A stretch of 64,000 nucleotides of DNA, taken from positions 1 to 64,000 of the forward strand of contig CAXTBB010000001.1 in NCBI GenBank assembly GCA_964242305.1, given 5' to 3'. The notes under the pieces are model-generated. The model did not search any database and was not told where the DNA came from. It saw nothing but the letters and a program-made list of their open reading frames with translations. Of this stretch, positions 32,148 through 40,561 are shown piece by piece. A program made the position numbers and the translations under genes. Source of the stretch: DATLGB01 sp964242305. Lineage in GTDB: Bacteria; Actinomycetota; Thermoleophilia; Solirubrobacterales; Solirubrobacteraceae. How positions within the stretch are numbered: position 1 is the stretch's first letter; each line of letters begins with the position of its first letter.

Positions 32148-33549
32148 GCTTGGAGTGGACCCGGCCGTAGAAGAAGTAGATGACCAAACCGATCGCCATC
32201 CAGACCGCGAACCGAACCCAGGTCTGGGCCTCCAGCTTCGTCATCAGGTAGACGCAGAGCGCCGCGCCGATCAGCGGCACCACGGGCACGAACGGGACGC
32301 GGAACTTGCGCTCCATGTCCGGCTTCGTGTGGCGCAGGATGATGATGCCGATGTTGACGACGAAGAACGCGAACAGCGTGCCGATGTTGACGAGCTTGGA
32401 CAGCTCGCCGAGGGAGACGAAGGCGGCCAGCGCGGCGACGAGGATGCCGAAGATGGCAGTGGCGAGCACCGGCGTCCCGCGCGTCTCGGAGACCTTGCCG
32501 AAGACGGACGGCAGCAGCCCGTCGCGACCCATGGTCAGCGTGATGCGCGTCTGCCCGTACAGGATCGTCAGCACGACGCTGGTGATGGCGACGAGCGCGC
32601 CGAAGGAGATCAGGTCGGCGGCCCAGCCGATGCCCGCGCCGTCGCGAAGTGCCGCGGAGAGCGGGGCGTCGGACTTGGCGAGCTTGTCGGCCGAGAGCGC
32701 GCCCACGGCGACGAAGGCGACGATGATGTAGAGGAGGGTGGCGATGATCAGCGAGCCGATGATCGCGATCGGCAGGTCCCTCCCCGGGTTCTTGGACTCA
32801 CCGCTGGCGGTGGACACCGCGTCGAAGCCGATGTAGGCGAAGAAGATGACCGCCGCAGCGTCGGAGATGCCGCTGAAGCCGTCCGGCGCGAAGTTGTCGA
32901 AGTGGCTGCCCTTGAAGGCCGTGATCCCGACGACGATGAACATGACCAGGATCAGCAGCTTGACCCCGACCATGATCGTGTTGGTGCGAGCCGACTCCTT
33001 GACGCCGAACATGAGCACGGCGGCGACGGCGAGGACGACGAAGACGGCGGGGACGTTGAACGTGCCGCCCTCACCGGGGGCCAGCGCGATCGCGTCCGGC
33101 AACTTGAAGTTGAACAACGAGTCCATGAGGTCGTTGAAGTACTGCCCCCAGCCGACCGCGATGGCCGCGACGGACAGGCCGTACTCGAGGATCAGGTCCC
33201 AGCCGATGACCCAGGCGACGAGCTCGCCCATCGTGGCGTAGCTGTAGGTGTAGGCAGAACCGGAGACCGGGATCGCCGACGCCATCTCGCTGTAGGACAG
33301 CGCGCTGAAGATGCAGGTGAGCCCGGCGAGGACAAAGGACAGGACGATGGCCGGGCCGGAGTCCCCGATCGCCTCGCCGATGATCACGAAGATGCCGGTT
33401 CCGATGATCGCGCCGAGGCCGAGCGCGGTCAGGTCCAGCGCCCCCACCGCGCGCTTGAGGCCGCTGTCGTCGTTCTCCTGTACGACAGTGTCGACGTCCT
33501 TGGTGGCGAGCAGCGCGGAGGTGGCCATGGTGGCGCTTGTGTATCCCAT
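32128..33549 (-). CDS. APC-family amino acid permease
   Basis: The 473-residue protein has about twelve transmembrane segments. The first holds the unwound substrate motif GLGAIIGTGIFV, and later blocks (SGSAYTYSYATMGELVAWVIGW; FFAYIGFDAVSTASGE) are typical of cationic or neutral amino acid transporters of the APC/CAT type. ATG 33549 is taken; ATG 33528 (MATSALLATKD) and TTG 33564 are alternatives, and none has a clear Shine-Dalgarno. It converges on the amidoligase operon and could import or export a substrate or product of it; this is inference from position. Confidence 0.88.
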   Translation of the reverse strand: MGYTSATMATSALLATKDVDTVVQENDDSGLKRAVGALDLTALGLGAIIGTGIFVIIGEAIGDSGPAIVLSFVLAGLTCIFSALSYSEMASAIPVSGSAYTYSYATMGELVAWVIGWDLILEYGLSVAAIAVGWGQYFNDLMDSLFNFKLPDAIALAPGEGGTFNVPAVFVVLAVAAVLMFGVKESARTNTIMVGVKLLILVMFIVVGITAFKGSHFDNFAPDGFSGISDAAAVIFFAYIGFDAVSTASGESKNPGRDLPIAIIGSLIIATLLYIIVAFVAVGALSADKLAKSDAPLSAALRDGAGIGWAADLISFGALVAITSVVLTILYGQTRITLTMGRDGLLPSVFGKVSETRGTPVLATAIFGILVAALAAFVSLGELSKLVNIGTLFAFFVVNIGIIILRHTKPDMERKFRVPFVPVVPLIGAALCVYLMTKLEAQTWVRFAVWMAIGLVIYFFYGRVHSKLRGQAS

Positions 33550-33593
33550 GTCACGACGCGTCAAACGGATGGGGCACGGGTACGGCCCGGTGT

Positions 33594-33749
33594 ATGACTG
33601 AAGACAACAACGGTCCGACGGACGTCGAAGCGGAGAAGCCAGGCCCGACGGCCGAGGGCATCAAGCAGGACCCGCCCGGCGACAACGTGCCTGACGCCGA
33701 GGCCCTCGAGAAGGGCGAGGAGACGCTGGAGCGCGTCAAGCCCTACTGA
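33594..33749 (+). CDS. Small acidic hypothetical protein
   Basis: A 51-residue ORF (ATG 33594, MTEDNNGPTDVEAEK) encodes a Pro/Glu/Asp-rich, Cys-free and probably disordered protein ending in ERVKPY. It is divergent from the permease gene, 44 bp apart, and its last 14 bp overlap the convergent metallopeptidase-like gene. No family is recognised. Codon use is like that of the neighbours, which favours it being real. Confidence 0.5.
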   Translation: MTEDNNGPTDVEAEKPGPTAEGIKQDPPGDNVPDAEALEKGEETLERVKPY

Positions 33750-34839
33750 CGACGAGGGCGACGGTGCCGGCGCCGCTGATCACCCGCGCGCCGGTCAAGT
33801 CGTCCGCCGTTTGGTGCAGCGCCGTGGTGAATGTGGCTCGGGCGCGCCCGGTGTCGAAGCGCCAGCGGATGATCAGGCGCCGCTGGGTGCCGCTTGCGTA
33901 CAGCGCGTAGCGGTCCCCGCCCCACCCCACGGCCGCGCTCGGCTGCCCGAGCAGCTGGCCGGTCTGCCACTCCCCGAAGGTCCCGGCCGTGAGCCGCTTC
34001 CATGAGCGACCGGGCGGCGTCGGCGTCCCGACCGGGAGCGTCGGCTCCGCGTCGATCCACTTCTCCGGGTGCAGGATCTGCTCCGTCGTGGTCGGCGGCC
34101 GCGTCCGTTCGGCGAGGTCGACCAGCGTCCAGCGGTTCCCGGCGCGCCGGTAGAGGTCGGCCACGAACCGCTGGCCGGCCAGGTAGGGGAAGATCAGGCC
34201 GGCGGTCACGAACGGCGGCAGCCCGTCCGTCCCCGTGCCGGCGAAGGACCCGCCCAGCAGCCCACCGAGCGCGACGCCCGAGTCGAAGTAGCGCCCGACG
34301 TACTCGTACATGATCGCCGTCGCCGTCCCTTCGACGAGCGCCTTGTAGGCGTAGCCGGCGTCGTCGGAGCGCTCGCTCGCGGCGAGGTCCAGGCCGATGG
34401 CCTGGTCCTCCAACGCGTGGTCGAGCTCGTGCGCGACGACCATCTCGTCGAGCACGCGGTTGGCCGTGCCCGCGCCCTTGACGATCTTCAGCCGCTTGGA
34501 GCGCGGGTCGTAGTAGCCGGCCACGCCCTGCCCGAAGATGGAGGCGCTGACTTCGCGCAGGTCGGTGCCGCGCGGGAGCAGGCCGAGCATCGCGTACAGC
34601 GTCTCGTCGGCGTGGCGGGCGGCGGCGGGGTAGCCCTCGTCGAGGTCGGCGAGGCCGTCTCGGCGGGCCTGCGCGCCGGTGACGCGCGTGGGCTTGGGCA
34701 GGCTGTCGTAGCGCAGGCCGCGCAGGGCCTCGACGCGCTTGGCGATGGTCGCCACCGAGGTCCCGGTGGTTGGCGACTGGTACCCGATCGCCGCCAGGAC
34801 GGCGAGCACCAGCGCGACGGCGATCAGGACGCGGGTCAC
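33736..34839 (-). CDS. Putative membrane-anchored zinc metallopeptidase (HELDH)
   Basis: The 367-residue protein starts with a hydrophobic signal or anchor (LIAVALVLAVLAAIGYQ). A zincin motif HELDH lies in DEMVVAHELDHALEDQ, and a downstream YKALVEGTATAIMYEYV segment could give the third ligand (Glu), so it is a likely extracellular metal-dependent peptidase. It does not match a named peptidase family I know. GTG 34839 overlaps the TGA of the pentapeptide-repeat gene (GTGA), so the two are coupled. The C-terminal about 100 residues look beta-rich and may be a binding domain. Confidence 0.7.
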   Translation of the reverse strand: MTRVLIAVALVLAVLAAIGYQSPTTGTSVATIAKRVEALRGLRYDSLPKPTRVTGAQARRDGLADLDEGYPAAARHADETLYAMLGLLPRGTDLREVSASIFGQGVAGYYDPRSKRLKIVKGAGTANRVLDEMVVAHELDHALEDQAIGLDLAASERSDDAGYAYKALVEGTATAIMYEYVGRYFDSGVALGGLLGGSFAGTGTDGLPPFVTAGLIFPYLAGQRFVADLYRRAGNRWTLVDLAERTRPPTTTEQILHPEKWIDAEPTLPVGTPTPPGRSWKRLTAGTFGEWQTGQLLGQPSAAVGWGGDRYALYASGTQRRLIIRWRFDTGRARATFTTALHQTADDLTGARVISGAGTVALVVSRA

Positions 34840-35471
34840 GACCAGCGCACGCCGCAGGCCGCCGCGAACACGCCGGCGCTCGCGAGCACGTCCTCCCAGC
34901 GCATCGAGACGCCGTTGAGGTCGGCCGCGCCGCGCAGGCCGTCGAGCGTGCAGCCCTGCAGGCGCACGGACTCGAAGCGCGCGCCGGAGAAGTCCGCGTC
35001 GGTGAGGTCGCAGCCGTCGAGCTCGACCAGTCGCAGGCGAGCGGCCTGCCAGTCGCTGCCGGTCAGGTCGCACCCCTCGAGGCGGACCCGCTCGAGGCGG
35101 GCGCCGACGAAGGCGGCCAGGTCGGCGCGGCAGTCGACCAGTTCGACCTCGGCGACGTCGGTCTCCGAGAGCAGCGCGCCGGTCAGCCGGGTGCCGGTGA
35201 TCCGGACCCGCTTCGCGCGGGCGCCGCGCAGGTCGGCGTTGGCGAGGTCGCAGCCGCGCAGCTCGCAGTCGCGCAGGTCGGCGGCGGAGAGGCGCGCGCC
35301 GGCCAGGACGACGCGGTCGAGCACGGACGCGTCGACCTTCAGCGCGGGCGCGACGAGCCCTTCGATCCTCGCGGCGCTCAGCTCCGCCTCGAACAGCCCA
35401 CCGGCGTCGAGCGTCTCGGCGGGCGCGAGCCGCGCGGGGAGATCCGGCGGCTCAGGACGCACCGCCAACAT
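34836..35471 (-). CDS. Pentapeptide-repeat protein
   Basis: The 211-residue protein has tandem A(D/N)LxX-type pentapeptides from about residue 45 to 185, such as LSAADLRDCELRGCDLANAD and LEGCDLTGSDW, predicting a right-handed quadrilateral beta-helix. Such proteins can mimic DNA (MfpA/Qnr) or act as scaffolds; nothing here shows gyrase protection. The ATG 35471 is one base outside the 58-bp perfect palindrome, so the palindrome forms the entire upstream region. Confidence 0.85.
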   Translation of the reverse strand: MLAVRPEPPDLPARLAPAETLDAGGLFEAELSAARIEGLVAPALKVDASVLDRVVLAGARLSAADLRDCELRGCDLANADLRGARAKRVRITGTRLTGALLSETDVAEVELVDCRADLAAFVGARLERVRLEGCDLTGSDWQAARLRLVELDGCDLTDADFSGARFESVRLQGCTLDGLRGAADLNGVSMRWEDVLASAGVFAAACGVRWS

Positions 35472-35529
35472 TAAAGGGGTCAGGTCCCGGCATCGGACAC
35501 GTGTCCGATGCCGGGACCTGACCCCTTTA
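35472..35529. repeat. 58-bp perfect palindrome between divergent start codons
   Basis: The 29 bases from 35472 to 35500 are exactly complementary to 35501-35529, with no mismatch and no loop. The outer part is AAAGGGGTCAGGTCCC and the centre is CGGACAC/GTGTCCG. It begins right after the ATG of the pentapeptide-repeat gene and ends 10 bp before the ATG of the SDR gene. The AAAGGGGTCAGG end is like palindromic REP units mobilised by RAYT transposases, which is my inference. Confidence 0.9.
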
Positions 35530-35539
35530 TGGTTGCGCC

Positions 35540-36262
35540 ATGCCAGAACGCGCTGCCATCGTCACCGGGGCCTCACGGGGCATCGGCCTCGCCATCGCCG
35601 ACGTCCTCGGCCAGGAGGGCTACGGCCTCACCATCACCGCCCGCAAGCCCGAGGGGCTCGAAGCCGCCGCCGCCGAGCTGACCGGCAAGGGCTACGACGT
35701 GCAGTCCGTCCAGGCCAACATGAACGACGAGGAGGGGATCATCGGCGTCGTGAACGCGCACCGCGAGCGCTTCGGCCGCTGCGACGCGCTCGTCAACAAC
35801 GCCGGCGTGGGGATCGGCGCCGCCGCCCACGAGCACCAGACCAAGCGCGTCGACATGCAGCTCGACGTCAACATCCGCGCGATCATCCTCTTCTACCGCG
35901 AGTGCGCGGAGATGCTCAAGGCCGCCGGCGCCGAGCACCGCCAGGCGCTGGTCATCAACCTCGCCTCCATCGCCGGCAAGTCCGGCCAGCCGTGGCTGTC
36001 GGTCTACTCCGCCACCAAGTTCGCCGTGGTCGGCTACACGCAGGCGATGAACAAGGAGCTGGGGACGTCGGGGATCAAGTCCGTCGCCTTCTGCCCGGGG
36101 TTCGTCGACACCGCCATGACCGACTTCGTCAAGGAGTCCGTCAAGGCGGAGGACATGATCGCGCCGTCCGACCTCGGCGAGGCCACGCGCTTCCTGCTGC
36201 GGCTGTCTCCCGCCTGCGTGGTGCCGGAGATCGTCTTCCAGCGCCCCGACGAGATTCTCTAG
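35540..36262 (+). CDS. Short-chain dehydrogenase/reductase (FabG-like)
   Basis: The 240-residue SDR has the NAD(P) motif TGASRGIG (residues 9-16), the NNAG stretch in LVNNAGVGIG, and the catalytic YSATK with Ser upstream in NLASIAGKSG. It reduces or oxidises a carbonyl/hydroxyl using NAD(P)(H); the basic Arg after the glycine motif region suggests NADPH. The physiological substrate is unknown. The 58-bp palindrome occupies its upstream region, and its stop overlaps the convergent gene by 4 bp. Confidence 0.88.
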   Translation: MPERAAIVTGASRGIGLAIADVLGQEGYGLTITARKPEGLEAAAAELTGKGYDVQSVQANMNDEEGIIGVVNAHRERFGRCDALVNNAGVGIGAAAHEHQTKRVDMQLDVNIRAIILFYRECAEMLKAAGAEHRQALVINLASIAGKSGQPWLSVYSATKFAVVGYTQAMNKELGTSGIKSVAFCPGFVDTAMTDFVKESVKAEDMIAPSDLGEATRFLLRLSPACVVPEIVFQRPDEIL

Positions 36263-36822
36263 CGCCCCGGAGGGAGGAGGCCGTCGACGGCGTTGGCGAG
36301 GTCGTCGACGGCGTCACCGACTGGCGTGCCGACGACGGGGACCTGGCTGGTGACCTGGGTGACGGTGTCGGTGACCGACTTGACCGGGCCGCCGGTCGGG
36401 GCCGCGGAGGCCTGGGGCGCGGGCGTGCTCGCCGCCGGCGCCGCCCCCGCGGTGGTGGTCGGCGTGCGCGCGGGAGCCGTGGCCGGGGTGTCGGTCGGGG
36501 CCGCGGGGTTCCTCACCGGAGCGCGGGTGCCCGCCCGGCGCCGCACCGGGCGGGCGGCGGCGGTCGCAACCCGGGCGCGGGCGGCGCGCGTGGTGACGCG
36601 GGCCACGAGGCGCTCGGCGTCGCGGGCGCCGTCTGCGAGCGCGGGCGGGGCGACGGCGGCCGCCTGCGGACCGCTGAAGGCCTGACCGAGCGAGCCGAGC
36701 CCGCCGAGGCCTCCGCCTCCGAAGCCGACCGCGATCGCCGCGAGGAGGATGACCCCCGGAACGACCAGCACCGCCGCGGCCGCTCCTAACGTGCTGCGGC
36801 GCCAGTGCCGAAGCAGATCCAT
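36259..36822 (-). CDS. Hypothetical Ala/Pro-rich membrane-anchored protein
   Basis: The 187-residue protein has a basic start (MDLLRHWRRSTL), one transmembrane segment (AAAAVLVVPGVILLAAIAVGF) and a long low-complexity Ala/Pro/Thr-rich outer part with a final VTQVTSQVPVVGTPVGDAVDDLANAVDG stretch. The start ATG 36822 places the hydrophobic segment near the N-terminus. No family is recognised; it may be a cell-wall-spanning or structural protein. It is divergent from the histidine kinase gene. Confidence 0.6.
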   Translation of the reverse strand: MDLLRHWRRSTLGAAAAVLVVPGVILLAAIAVGFGGGGLGGLGSLGQAFSGPQAAAVAPPALADGARDAERLVARVTTRAARARVATAAARPVRRRAGTRAPVRNPAAPTDTPATAPARTPTTTAGAAPAASTPAPQASAAPTGGPVKSVTDTVTQVTSQVPVVGTPVGDAVDDLANAVDGLLPPGR

Positions 36823-36858
36823 GCGGCCGATCGTACGCATCTCGTCTCGTATCGGCCA

Positions 36859-38622
36859 ATGTTCGCGGTTCGCCAAATGCACCGATTCTCAATCGCCCGC
36901 CTGCTGCTGCTCGCGCTCGTCGGGTTGACGCTCGCGCTGGCCGCCGTCGCCGCGCTCGAGATCGGTGCGCTCTACACCGCTCGCCAGGACTACGAGGACG
37001 ACCTCGCGCGCACCTACGCGGGTGAGGTCGCCGCCGCGAACCTGCTGGCGGCGGGCGTCGTCGAGCAGGCGCTCCCGACCGGGCGGACCACCGGCGCCTT
37101 CGACCGCGCGGCCGCCGCGGCGCGCCGGGCGGCGGCACCGGACGCCCGCTCGCTCGCGCTGGTGCGCCGGGCGACCGCGCACCGGGGGACCGCCGCGGGC
37201 CGACGTGCCGTCGTCGCCTTCGCCGACCGCCAGGGCGTCCGCCGCACCGCCGCCCGCGACCGTGCCGGTGACCGCACCCGCCGCGCCGTCGTCACCGCCG
37301 CCATCGCCGGCCTGCTCGCCCTGGGCGCCGCGATCACGCTGGTCACCCTGCTGGTCGGCAGCCTGCGCCGGCCGCTGGCCAACCTCGTCGACGCCAGCCA
37401 GCGCCTCGCGGGCGGGGATACCGAGACGCGCGTCGAACCGGACGGCCCGACCGAGCTGCAGGGCCTCGCCACCGCGTTCAACGCCATGGCCGGGGACCTC
37501 GAGAGCGCCTACGGCCGCGTCGAGGCCGGCCGCCGCCGGCTGGCGACCGTCATCGAGTCGCTCGGCGACGGGCTCGTCATCTGCGACGGGTACGGGCGCG
37601 TGGTCGAGGTCAACCCGCGCGCCGGCGACCTCGTCCCCACGCTGACGCCGGGGACCAGCGTCGCGACTGGGCGGGCGGGCCACGTTCTCCCGGACCTCGA
37701 AGACGTCCTCGGGCGCGAGGTCGAGGTCGAGGACGACCGGGGCCGGACGCTGTCGGTGACCGCCCAGCGGATGGGCGACCGGCTGCAGGACGGCGTCGTC
37801 TTCACCGTCCGCGACGCCACCGCGCGCGCGCGCCTGGACCGCGCCAAGAGCGAGTTCGTGGCCACCGCCTCCCACGAGCTGCGCTCGCCGCTGACCTCCA
37901 TCAAGGGCTTCGTCGAGCTGCTCGGGCAGACGGACCTCGCCGACCGCCAGCGCTCCTTCGTCGACGTCATCCTGCTCTCCACCAACCGGCTCGTGGACCT
38001 CGTCAACGACCTGCTCGACGTCGCCCGCGTCGAGGCCGGCCAGCTCGAGATCCAGCGCCGGCCGATCTCGGTCGCCGAGGCCGCCCGCGAGGTCGCCGCG
38101 CTGATGGCCCCGCAGTTCGAGGCCCGCGAGCAGACCCTGGACGTCGAGATCGCGCCGGCGCTGCCGGTGGCGCTGGCCGACCCCGGCCGCGTCCGCCAGA
38201 TCGTCACCAACCTGCTCACCAACGCGCACCTGTACTCGGGGCAGCACGGCCGCGTGACGCTGCGGGTGGGCGCCACGGACGCCGACGTGACGATCGCCGT
38301 CACCGACCGCGGTCAGGGCATGACGCCCGAGCAGGTCGACCGCGCCTTCGACCGCTTCTTCCGCGCCGACGGCTCGCGCGGGACGGGCACCGGGCTCGGG
38401 CTGGCCATCGTCCAGTCGCTGGTCGAGCTGCACGAGGGCACGATCGACATCAGCTCGGAGGTCGGCGAGGGCACGACCGTCACCGTCCGCCTCCCCCGCG
38501 CGCCCGTCGACGAGGACGCTCCCGCGCCGCACGGCCGGCCGGCGCCCGTGGCCGAAGACGTGGAGCCGGCGCGGGTGAGCGCGGAGGAGCGCTCCGCTGA
38601 GTGGCCTAGCGCGTCGCGCTGA
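36859..38622 (+). CDS. Membrane sensor histidine kinase
   Basis: The 587-residue protein has two transmembrane helices (about residues 13-35 and 155-180) enclosing an extracytoplasmic sensor, then HAMP, a PAS-like domain, HisKA with phospho-acceptor His339 in ASHELRSPLTSIKG, and HATPase_c with N-box NLLTNAHLY, G1 DRGQGM and G2 GTGTGLGLAIV. It autophosphorylates in response to an unknown extracytoplasmic signal. No response-regulator gene is next to it, so it is an orphan kinase. ATG 36859 is used; ATG 36877 just before the first helix is equally possible. Its end overlaps the convergent thioesterase gene by 17 bp. Confidence 0.88.
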   Translation: MFAVRQMHRFSIARLLLLALVGLTLALAAVAALEIGALYTARQDYEDDLARTYAGEVAAANLLAAGVVEQALPTGRTTGAFDRAAAAARRAAAPDARSLALVRRATAHRGTAAGRRAVVAFADRQGVRRTAARDRAGDRTRRAVVTAAIAGLLALGAAITLVTLLVGSLRRPLANLVDASQRLAGGDTETRVEPDGPTELQGLATAFNAMAGDLESAYGRVEAGRRRLATVIESLGDGLVICDGYGRVVEVNPRAGDLVPTLTPGTSVATGRAGHVLPDLEDVLGREVEVEDDRGRTLSVTAQRMGDRLQDGVVFTVRDATARARLDRAKSEFVATASHELRSPLTSIKGFVELLGQTDLADRQRSFVDVILLSTNRLVDLVNDLLDVARVEAGQLEIQRRPISVAEAAREVAALMAPQFEAREQTLDVEIAPALPVALADPGRVRQIVTNLLTNAHLYSGQHGRVTLRVGATDADVTIAVTDRGQGMTPEQVDRAFDRFFRADGSRGTGTGLGLAIVQSLVELHEGTIDISSEVGEGTTVTVRLPRAPVDEDAPAPHGRPAPVAEDVEPARVSAEERSAEWPSASR

Positions 38623-38968
38623 TCACACGGCGCTCGTGGGTCCCGACGCCGATGGTGCGGTCCCCTTCGAAGACCTCGACGTCGAAGCGCAGCTTGCGGC
38701 CGTCGACGATCTCGGTGAGGGTGGCGCGGGCGGTGCAGGTCGTACCGGCCGCGGCGCCGCCGACGTGCTTGACGCAGACCTCGAAGCCGACCGTCGCCTG
38801 CCCCTCTTCGAGTTGCGGGAAGACGAGCATCGCAGCGACGCGTTCCATCATGCCGATCATCCCCGGCGTGCTGAGGACCTCGAAGCCGAGCGTGCCGCCG
38901 ACGTCGGTGGTCAGCGGGCCCTCCACGATGAACGAGTCCTCGGCCGAGAGGCCGGCTTCGAGCGGCAT
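38606..38968 (-). CDS. Hotdog-fold thioesterase, FlK-like
   Basis: The 120-residue protein resembles fluoroacetyl-CoA-thioesterase-like hotdog proteins: VEGPLTTDVGGTLGFEVLSTPGM at the N-terminus, then MMERVAAMLVFPQLEEGQATVGFEVCVKHV and a TATLTEIVDGRKLRFDVEVFEGDRTIGVGTHERRVI end. It probably hydrolyses acyl-CoA or acts as a related binding protein. ATG 38968 is 5 bp from the end of the upstream hypothetical gene, so the two form an operon. Substrate is unknown. Confidence 0.8.
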   Translation of the reverse strand: MPLEAGLSAEDSFIVEGPLTTDVGGTLGFEVLSTPGMIGMMERVAAMLVFPQLEEGQATVGFEVCVKHVGGAAAGTTCTARATLTEIVDGRKLRFDVEVFEGDRTIGVGTHERRVISATR

Positions 38969-38973
38969 CGCGG

Positions 38974-39459
38974 TCAGTCGCGGGTCGCCGCCAGCACGTG
39001 CTGGTCGAGGCGTGCGAGCGCGCGCTCGGCGTCGCCGCGGCGCGGGCGCAGGCGGCGGATGGGCGCGGTCGTCAGGCGCGCAGCCTCGATCTCCCGCGGC
39101 GTGTTGCGCTCCTTGAGCGCGCGGTGGTCGGCGATCGCGGCGCGCAGGTCGGCCGGCTCGGCGGCGGTCTCCAGCGACTCCGTGAGCAACCGCTCGAGGA
39201 CCGTGAGCTCGCGGTGCGACGCGCGGCGTACCCGGCGCGAACCGGCGAAGCGGTCCCACGAGCGGGCGAACGCGAGCAGCGTCGTGCGGCCGCCGTTGCG
39301 GTGCGCGGCGAGCATCGGGCAGATGCCGCCGCGGCTGTCCGTGTAGGCGCCGACGATGATCGGGTTCGCGCGGATGCCGGCCAGCATGGCGGTGCGCGTC
39401 GCCGCAGGGAGGCGGTCGATGGCTCGCCGGAGCTCGGTGATAGGGTCGCGCGGCCGCAT
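38974..39459 (-). CDS. Conserved-looking hypothetical protein
   Basis: A 161-residue soluble protein with an internal block GAYTDSRGGICPMLAAHRNGG and ARSWDRFAGSRRVRRAS, followed by helical, Arg-rich sequence. I do not recognise the family. The single Cys in GGICPML and the ARSWDRF segment look conserved-protein-like rather than random. It is divergent from the F420-type oxidoreductase (61-bp gap) and 5 bp upstream of the thioesterase gene. Confidence 0.6.
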   Translation of the reverse strand: MRPRDPITELRRAIDRLPAATRTAMLAGIRANPIIVGAYTDSRGGICPMLAAHRNGGRTTLLAFARSWDRFAGSRRVRRASHRELTVLERLLTESLETAAEPADLRAAIADHRALKERNTPREIEAARLTTAPIRRLRPRRGDAERALARLDQHVLAATRD

Positions 39460-39520
39460 CGGACGCGAACGGTAAGCGCCCGAGCCGGCAATTCCTCCCG
39501 GTGAACGTGAACTTGCACTG

Positions 39521-40561
39521 ATGCGGCTCGGACTGAACGTCGGCTACTGGGGTCTCGGGGCACCGCCGTCGGAGAACCTCGCGCTAGTCCTCGAGGCCGA
39601 GAAGCTCGGCTTCGACTCCGTGTGGGCGGCGGAGGCGTACGGCTCCGACGCGGCGACCGTGCTCGCCTGGCTCGCCTCCCAGACGTCGACCATCCGGCTC
39701 GGGTCGGGCATCTTCCAGATCCCGGCGCGCTCCGCCGGCATGACCGCGATGACCACCGCGACGCTGGATCACCTCAGCGACGGTCGCATGATCCTGGGGC
39801 TGGGGACGAGCGGGCCGCAGGTGAGCGAGGGCTGGCACGGCGTCCGCTTCGGCCGCCAGCTACAGCGCACGCGCGAGTACGTCGAGGTCGTGCGGGCGAT
39901 GCTGCGGCGCGAGCGCATCGAGTACAGCGGCAAGACGATCCAGCTCCCCCTGCCCGACGGTCCCGGCAAGGCGCTCAAGCTGACGATCGGGACGGTGCAG
40001 GACGCGGTCCCGATCTACATCGCCGCGATCGGTCCGAACAACACCGCGCTGACCGCCGAGATCGCCGACGGCTGGCTGCCGATCCTGGTCGCCCCGGAGC
40101 ACATGGACGAGTTCCGGCCGTCCCTGGACGAGGGCTTCGCGAGACGACCCCACCCACCCCGCGAAGGCACGGGCTTCGACATCGCCCCGTCGGTCCAGGT
40201 CCGCATCGACGACGACGTCGAGGCCGCCCACGACGTCATGCGCCACTTCATCGCCCTGTACGTCGGCGGCATGGGCTCGCGCGACAAGAACTTCTACAAC
40301 CAGCTCGTCACCGCCTACGGCTTCGGCGACGCCGCCCGCCACGTCCAGGACCTCTACCTCGACGGCAAGAAGGACGAGGCCGCCGCCGCGCTGCCCGGCG
40401 AGCTGATCGACGCCGTCACGCTGTGCGGCCCGGCCGACCGCATCCGCGACCGGCTGGCCGTCTACCGCGACGCGGGGGTCGGCACCCTGGTCGTCTCCCC
40501 CGTGGCGTGGACGCTGGACGAGCGCGTGGCGCAGTTGCGGCAGCTGGCCGAGCTCGTTTGA
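39521..40561 (+). CDS. LLM-class F420-dependent oxidoreductase
   Basis: The 346-residue protein is a luciferase-like monooxygenase TIM barrel: RLGLNVGYWGLGAPPSENL start, AEKLGFDSVWAAEAYG, ATLDHLSDGRMILGLGTSGPQVSEGWHG and a late GPADRIRDRLAVYRDAGV block. The sequence fits the actinobacterial F420-dependent subgroup (Rv3520c-like) better than FMN luciferases, so it should transfer hydride using coenzyme F420. Its TGA overlaps the TTG start of a glycosyltransferase, implying a shared pathway of small-molecule or lipid modification. Confidence 0.88.
   Translation: MRLGLNVGYWGLGAPPSENLALVLEAEKLGFDSVWAAEAYGSDAATVLAWLASQTSTIRLGSGIFQIPARSAGMTAMTTATLDHLSDGRMILGLGTSGPQVSEGWHGVRFGRQLQRTREYVEVVRAMLRRERIEYSGKTIQLPLPDGPGKALKLTIGTVQDAVPIYIAAIGPNNTALTAEIADGWLPILVAPEHMDEFRPSLDEGFARRPHPPREGTGFDIAPSVQVRIDDDVEAAHDVMRHFIALYVGGMGSRDKNFYNQLVTAYGFGDAARHVQDLYLDGKKDEAAAALPGELIDAVTLCGPADRIRDRLAVYRDAGVGTLVVSPVAWTLDERVAQLRQLAELV

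Noticed and set aside
33528..33600. Possible stress-sigma promoter (GTTT...GGGATAC on the minus strand) before the permease
   Set aside because: Spacing fits loosely, but it overlaps one of the candidate start codons and cannot be supported without a mapped transcription start.
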